A DNA stretch of 8,859 nucleotides from Phycisphaerae bacterium (GTDB lineage: Bacteria > Planctomycetota > Phycisphaerae > UBA1845 > Fen-1342), in NCBI GenBank assembly GCA_020058145.1, contig JAGVEP010000130.1:1-8859 (forward strand), in the 5' to 3' direction. The position numbers and the translations under genes were made by a program. The notes below the pieces were generated by a model. That model made no database searches. It was not told where the DNA came from and saw nothing but the letters and a program-made list of their open reading frames with translations. Positions 5,828 through 8,859 of the stretch are shown here, piece after piece; position 1 is the stretch's first letter; each line of letters begins with the position of its first letter.

Positions 5828-6840
5828 TCAGTGGCGCCGCGAGACTCCCGCGCCAACCAGCAACAGCAATGCGGCCGTCGTCGGCTCCGGAATAACTGGC
5901 GGCGGCGTGGGCGGCACGTCCGGCGGCGGAGGTTTCGGCCGGTCCGGTTCCTCGGCCGGCGGGGTCGGAGGCGACGGGTCGTCGCTGGGTGGCGGCAGCA
6001 GCGGGGTCGATGGAACCTGTGGGGTCACCCCGGCGGGGGTGCTCGACGAATTCGGCGGGTTGGAATCCAGAGACTGACGCGGGAATGGGGGCGCCTCTCC
6101 GCTTCCAGGCGTCGGGCCGGAACCCCCGCCGCCCCCCCCCCGCCGCCACCGCCGCCGAGGTACGGGTAGCCGGATTGCCCGTAGATGTTCGCACCCGAGC
6201 GCGGTCCATAGCCGGCGTTTCGCTCGCTGGACAACTCGATTTCCGGCCAAAGCTTGTTGGGCGCGATGCGGAAAATGATGGCGTTGGGCTGGGCAACCGG
6301 CTCGGTTTCTGCGACAGGGCCGGCGTCGCCCGGCAGCCACATCCACGCCGCTTCGCCGGCGATACCCGCGACCGTGGTCGCCTGATCCACTTGGTTCAGC
6401 GCTACGCTCGCGGCCTTGACCCAGGTGAATCGGCGATTGGCCCGGCGGATTTGCGCCGCCACTTCGCTCGGGCGCGGCGCACCCGCGGAAACATCGAGCA
6501 CGGCGGGGCACGCCTCCCAAGCCGAATCACCGCTCAGCACGACGAGCCCATCGAACACCAGTTCGCCGAGCAGTCCGCGCGCGGACTGCAAGTCGCCCCA
6601 CACCGCGATATAGATGTAGCGGTCGTCCTCGGTTTCGAAGCTGAAATCCTCAAGTGTGGGCGCACCAGGAGACGGAGCGGAGCCGCCGCTGCCGAACAGC
6701 TCGAGGGCCGTCCCGTCGGCGGCGCCGGCGTAGATCGCGAAGGGCACGTCGGCCGCCAGCGTGGCGTTAACGCCGGCTGCCTGGGTCGCCACGGCCAGTG
6801 CCGCGGCCGCGCTAACGACCAGCCCCAGTTTGGCGCGCAT
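5828..6840 (-). CDS. PEP-CTERM sorting-domain surface protein, interrupted by a frame shift at a G10 tract
   Basis: The ATG at 6840 has AGGTGGAG just upstream and starts a signal peptide (MRAKLGLVVSAAAALAVATQ). The mature domain (about residues 30-220) contains DRYIYIAVWGD and GLLGELVFDG; I do not recognise its family. A poly-Gly linker begins at residue 229. In the given sequence the frame then runs through G10 (6141-6132), continues as a basic tail (AAGVPARRLEAERR) and stops at 6025, giving 271 aa. Another frame carries on from the same Gly tract as a Pro-rich spacer and ends at 5828 in VIPEPTTAALLLLVGAG followed by SRRH, a textbook PEP-CTERM anchor: PEP motif, hydrophobic helix, basic end. 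One extra G (or two fewer) would join them into a 337-aa protein. PEP-CTERM tails are processed by exosortase during export to the surface or matrix. Sequencing error, pseudogene and phase variation are all open. Confidence 0.75.
6132..6141 (-). repeat. G10 homopolymer inside the Gly-linker codons of the PEP-CTERM gene
   Basis: Ten consecutive C on the plus strand (G on the coding strand) lie inside a run of Gly codons. G10 leads to the short basic tail; G8 or G11 would put the PEP-CTERM anchor in frame; G9 leads to a third frame. Because the tract encodes glycine, changes of three bases are harmless and other changes switch the C terminus. Confidence 0.85.
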
Positions 6841-6950
6841 ACTCTCCACCTGCCTTTCGTCGGTCCTGGCCAACGATGCTCAAAAGCGTGAAGCCTCGGG
6901 TGCGGGGCCCCGGTCGGGGGGCGATCAGGCTGCTGAGGTTTCGTCACTCA

Positions 6951-6980
6951 ATCGTAGGACGCCCCCGCCGCTCGCGACAA
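6951..6980 (-). promoter_or_regulatory. weak candidate promoter for the PEP-CTERM gene
   Basis: On the minus strand TTGTCG (6980-6975) and TACGAT (6956-6951) are 18 bases apart, each matching the sigma70 consensus at four of six positions. A perfect TTGACA (7003-6998) lies just upstream, but no good -10 was found at the right distance from it. The leader would be roughly 105 nt. Confidence 0.22.
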
Positions 6981-7166
6981 GCATATTTGTTACTGTTTGT
7001 CAAGTGGGTAAGCGAAGAATCTCGTCCGCTATCGGTGTAGGATAGTTTATGAGGCGTGGCCGTCGTGCGGCGACGTGCAGCCCGGTCGCAACCCCATAAT
7101 CGTTGCCGGGGGTCTCGCAGGCGGCGCGCCCGCCCGCCGTTAGCCTCACAATTATCAGCGCATGGG

Positions 7167-7191
7167 TGGGGTGGCCATCTTGGCCGCCCCA
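7167..7191. repeat. intergenic 11-bp palindrome with 3-base loop
   Basis: TGGGGTGGCCA (7167-7177), loop TCT, then TGGCCGCCCCA (7181-7191); the arms pair throughout with one G-T wobble. There is no T run, so it looks more like a REP-type intergenic palindrome than a terminator. It lies downstream of the YwaF-like gene (minus strand). Confidence 0.6.
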
Positions 7192-7197
7192 GGCGCG

Positions 7198-7239
7198 GGC
7201 GAGACGCCCACTCCACCCGGCGAGACGCCCACTCCACCC
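7198..7239. repeat. perfect 21-bp tandem duplication (2 copies)
   Basis: Two identical 21-base units, 7198-7218 and 7219-7239, each beginning GGCGAGACGCCC and ending ACTCCACCC. Each unit contains GGCGAGACGCC, in which GGCG and CGCC can pair. They start 6 bp after the palindrome at 7167-7191 and 32 bp beyond the stop of the YwaF-like gene. Confidence 0.9.
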
Positions 7240-7271
7240 AGCTTATGTGCCGTTTCTTACGAGGCAGTACG

Positions 7272-8042
7272 CTAGCGCTGCGCGCGGTGGTCCAGCAACC
7301 AGAACGGAAGGTAACAGAGGTAGATCAGCGCCGTGCCGACCACGACGAGCGTCAACAACGACCACGGCCACGGGCCAAACAGGTCGTAGATCGTCGGGTT
7401 GACCGGCGGGCCGCAGAGATACATGTAGTTCGCGCCGAGCCCCCAATCAATCGGCATCACGATCAGGGCCAGAATCAGCGTGGTCAACCAAACCCGCCGC
7501 GGGGCCCCCGGCCGCAGTCGGATGCCCAGGCCAAGCGTCATGACGAGCACGCCGACGAGGATGCCACCGTGGAGGATGAAGTACCGCGCGCAATCGAGGT
7601 CCGGGAAGCGCACGGGGACGTCGGGTGTGAGCACGGCTTGCAGAGTCCCGCCGAGACCCCAAATAAAGCCCGTCTCGTAAAGCCGCTGCAGGAACGGGTC
7701 GGGCGACACGGGCGTGGCAGGTCGGTAGCATCCGGCTCGCAGCAGGGCCGCGGCCACGACAAAGACCGCGATGTCGCACAGGTGCAGCGGGAGCGACTCC
7801 TGGAGTGACCAGACACCGGCTGCAACGCGCTGGATCTGCGCCGCGGCGGCGCCGCCGAGCAGCACGACCGCCAAGGTCCAGCAGATCAACCGCTGCACGC
7901 TGGCGGCGTATTCACGGCCTGCGCTGCGGCGGAGAACGTAGGAGAGCAGCGTCGTCGCCGCGGCGATGGCGGCCATAGCGGCCCAGTGCTCGGCTGAGAA
8001 CAGCGGGTAGGCGGCGGCGACTGTCAAACTCGCGCGTGGCAT
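7272..8042 (-). CDS. TIGR02206/YwaF-family integral membrane protein
   Basis: The 256-aa protein matches the YwaF type throughout. FSAEHW (15-20) lies near the N terminus, LPLHLCDI (84-91) follows, FIWGLGGTLQAVLTPD (126-141) is the central signature, a histidine in ILHGG (156-160) follows, and NYMYL-x-GPP (205-213) and DLFGPWPW (220-227) close it. Hydrophobic stretches at about residues 20-36, 53-70, 88-103, 158-174, 184-199 and 228-249, plus the segment at 125-140, give six to seven membrane segments, so it is an inner-membrane protein. The biochemical role of this family is not established. I prefer the ATG at 8042 over the longer start at 8096, because the extra residues are Arg-rich, look non-conserved and lie close to the palindrome at 8100-8116. 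The next gene upstream on the same strand ends about 100 bp away. Confidence 0.87.
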   Translation of the reverse strand: MPRASLTVAAAYPLFSAEHWAAMAAIAAATTLLSYVLRRSAGREYAASVQRLICWTLAVVLLGGAAAAQIQRVAAGVWSLQESLPLHLCDIAVFVVAAALLRAGCYRPATPVSPDPFLQRLYETGFIWGLGGTLQAVLTPDVPVRFPDLDCARYFILHGGILVGVLVMTLGLGIRLRPGAPRRVWLTTLILALIVMPIDWGLGANYMYLCGPPVNPTIYDLFGPWPWSLLTLVVVGTALIYLCYLPFWLLDHRAQR

Positions 8043-8099
8043 GTGACGCGGTATCGTGGTCGGTCTTGTCCGCCGCGCCAACTCGCTTAAGACCAAGTT

Positions 8100-8116
8100 G
8101 GTGGGCGATGCCCACC
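8100..8116. repeat. intergenic palindrome GGTGGGC-GAT-GCCCACC
   Basis: A perfect 7-bp inverted repeat with a 3-base loop, followed by CTACGA, between two minus-strand genes. The form GTAGGGTGGGC..GCCCACC is, from general knowledge, a common dispersed intergenic repeat in several GC-rich and cyanobacterial genomes. It has no T tract, so terminator function is not supported. Confidence 0.6.
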
Positions 8117-8144
8117 CTACGAGGATTCCGTCGCCCAGCGCCGC

Positions 8145-8660
8145 TCACCCAACGGTGGCCACCGCTTGGCGCACGGCAGCGAGTCGCAAGACGCTCTTCT
8201 GACCGATCGCCGGCAAGAGGGTCTGGATGGCGGCATCGGTCAGATGGCCTAGATGACGGTGCAACGCGAGATCATCCAGTTCCTTGTCCTCGCTCGGTAC
8301 GCCATCGCCGCAGCAGCCGCCGAAGAGGGTGAACGCGTTCATGCGCAGGCCACCGGCTTGGCCATGGCGGGCGACAAAACCGTCCCAGTCCGCGAGCGTG
8401 AGGACTCCGTTGCGGAGAGCCTCGCGCAAGGCCAGGTATTCCTGTGCGATCGTCGGCCAGCGGACCTCGACGCCTGCAAAAAGCGTGAAGAAGGTGTAGT
8501 GTGCGGGTGGGCGGCCCGTAACCGGTTGTCCGCGGGTACGGGCAGCCCAGGTCGCGAGCGGCGGGCGCTCGAGCTGGGAGCTGGCAAAGACCGTGACGTA
8601 GACGTCGCCGTCAGGCCCGAGCGGACCTTCGTGACCGCTGAAGATGGTGAAACGGACCAT
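8145..8660 (-). CDS. hypothetical protein, 171 aa, family not recognised
   Basis: The ATG at 8660 is preceded by GAGGT about seven bases upstream, a plausible ribosome binding site. The protein begins MVRFTIFSGHEGPLGPDGDV, has no signal peptide or membrane segment, and is probably cytosolic. A beta-rich N-terminal half (VYVTVFASSQL, YTFFTLFAGVEVRW) is followed by a helical segment rich in Ala/Leu (residues about 72-95). NAFTLFGGCCGDG then carries a Cys pair, and a C-terminal stretch contains HRHLGHL and an Ala/Arg-rich end. The dense aromatic and Gly motifs and the RBS argue for a real gene. Its stop lies 102 bp before the start of the YwaF-like gene. No function is proposed. Confidence 0.65.
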   Translation of the reverse strand: MVRFTIFSGHEGPLGPDGDVYVTVFASSQLERPPLATWAARTRGQPVTGRPPAHYTFFTLFAGVEVRWPTIAQEYLALREALRNGVLTLADWDGFVARHGQAGGLRMNAFTLFGGCCGDGVPSEDKELDDLALHRHLGHLTDAAIQTLLPAIGQKSVLRLAAVRQAVATVG

Positions 8661-8797
8661 GGGGTACCTCGCGGCGGCCGTTGCGCCTCTGTGTCGGGAT
8701 TCGGCGGCGGCGCGCCAATATTCTACGCTCCCGGCGAAAGTCTGCCCGGCCGGCAGTGTAGTCCAAAACTGTGGCGGAAAGCTCGCCGTCCGAGCCT

Positions 8798-8811
8798 CAG
8801 GCGCGAGCCTG
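8798..8811. repeat. small palindrome CAGGC-GCGA-GCCTG
   Basis: A 5-bp stem closed by a GCGA (GNRA) tetraloop, in the context GAGCCT..GCGGTCC, within the intergenic stretch right of the 171-aa gene. It resembles dispersed intergenic repeats I recall from planctomycete genomes; that recollection is unverified. Confidence 0.3.
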
Positions 8812-8835
8812 CGGTCCGCGCAGCGCGCTCCGCGG

Positions 8836-8859
8836 AAAACCCCACGCTGGCGCGTGGGG
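8836..8859 (-). terminator. putative intrinsic terminator of a gene beyond the right edge
   Basis: CCCCACGC (8840-8847) and GCGTGGGG (8852-8859) form a perfect 8-bp stem with a 4-base loop. On the minus strand the hairpin is followed by TTTT (8839-8836). The T run is short, so termination is uncertain, and the window edge cuts the context. Confidence 0.4.

Larger units (their letters stand above)
6841..7271. other. 431-bp intergenic region with short repeats, no gene seen
   Basis: No frame here has convincing coding character on either strand. The part near 6841-7040 would carry the promoter of the PEP-CTERM gene. The right half (7167-7239) holds a palindrome and a 21-bp tandem duplication, listed separately. 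An A/T-richer patch at about 6980-7050 contrasts with the flanking GC-rich sequence. Confidence 0.6.

Noticed and set aside
6120..6160. Programmed ribosomal frameshifting as the explanation of the split PEP-CTERM gene
   Set aside because: There is no obvious downstream pseudoknot or stimulatory Shine-Dalgarno element beyond the G run itself. Not excluded, but length variation of the tract or a sequencing error is simpler.
7011..7052. Inverted repeat CTATC...GATAG near TAGGATAG as a promoter or operator on the plus strand
   Set aside because: Only 5-bp arms, and no plus-strand gene follows.
7198..7239. CRISPR-like repeat
   Set aside because: The two 21-bp units are directly adjacent with no spacer, and there are only two.
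7056..7808. Plus-strand open frame of 250 codons
   Set aside because: Rich in Arg, Gln and Asp, antisense to the YwaF-like gene, and running through the tandem repeat; no domain seen.

Overview
The window is GC-rich bacterial DNA and looks chromosomal. A planctomycete-type origin (Phycisphaerae-like) is my best inference. It rests on a PEP-CTERM sorted surface protein, short Cys-rich secreted proteins, a stand-alone mtnA, a YwaF/TIGR02206 membrane protein and short intergenic palindromes of the GGTGGGC..GCCCACC type. No marker gene proves the phylum.

Layout. Bases 1-1345 (minus strand) hold a probable operon: a credible sigma70-type promoter (1275-1304), a perfect 7-bp inverted repeat at the expected start of transcription, two short secreted Cys-containing proteins that look like diverged duplicates (both contain AGTxFQ and C-x2-LNC and end in TTTQ), and a LutA/CCG-domain (Fe-S) oxidoreductase subunit that runs off the left edge. 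Bases 1346-2443 (minus) encode methylthioribose-1-phosphate isomerase (MtnA, methionine salvage), followed by tRNA-Thr(CGU) at 2531-2602.

Bases 2603-3146 lack a large gene. They hold a 34-codon basic ORF of uncertain status and a likely stand-alone small RNA or attenuator (about 2957-3046): a TATAAT box, a long two-part hairpin with a C-rich loop, and a T6 tail. On the plus strand come a YtcJ-type metal-dependent amidohydrolase (3147-4778) and, 47 bp later, a ROK-family sugar kinase (4826-5800), probably co-transcribed.

From 5828 to the right edge all recognisable genes are on the minus strand. The first is a PEP-CTERM protein whose sorting tail is out of frame with its N-terminal part because of a G10 homopolymer: a sequencing error, a pseudogene or a phase-variable switch. 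Next come an intergenic region with a perfect 21-bp tandem duplication and a palindrome, a six-TM-type TIGR02206/YwaF membrane protein, another palindrome, and an unrecognised 171-aa protein. A hairpin followed by T4 (minus strand) lies at the right edge.

The genes do not form one obvious pathway. The best leads are the homopolymer switch in front of the PEP-CTERM anchor, the sRNA/attenuator with an anti-Shine-Dalgarno-like loop, and the paired short secreted proteins linked to the LutA-like subunit.
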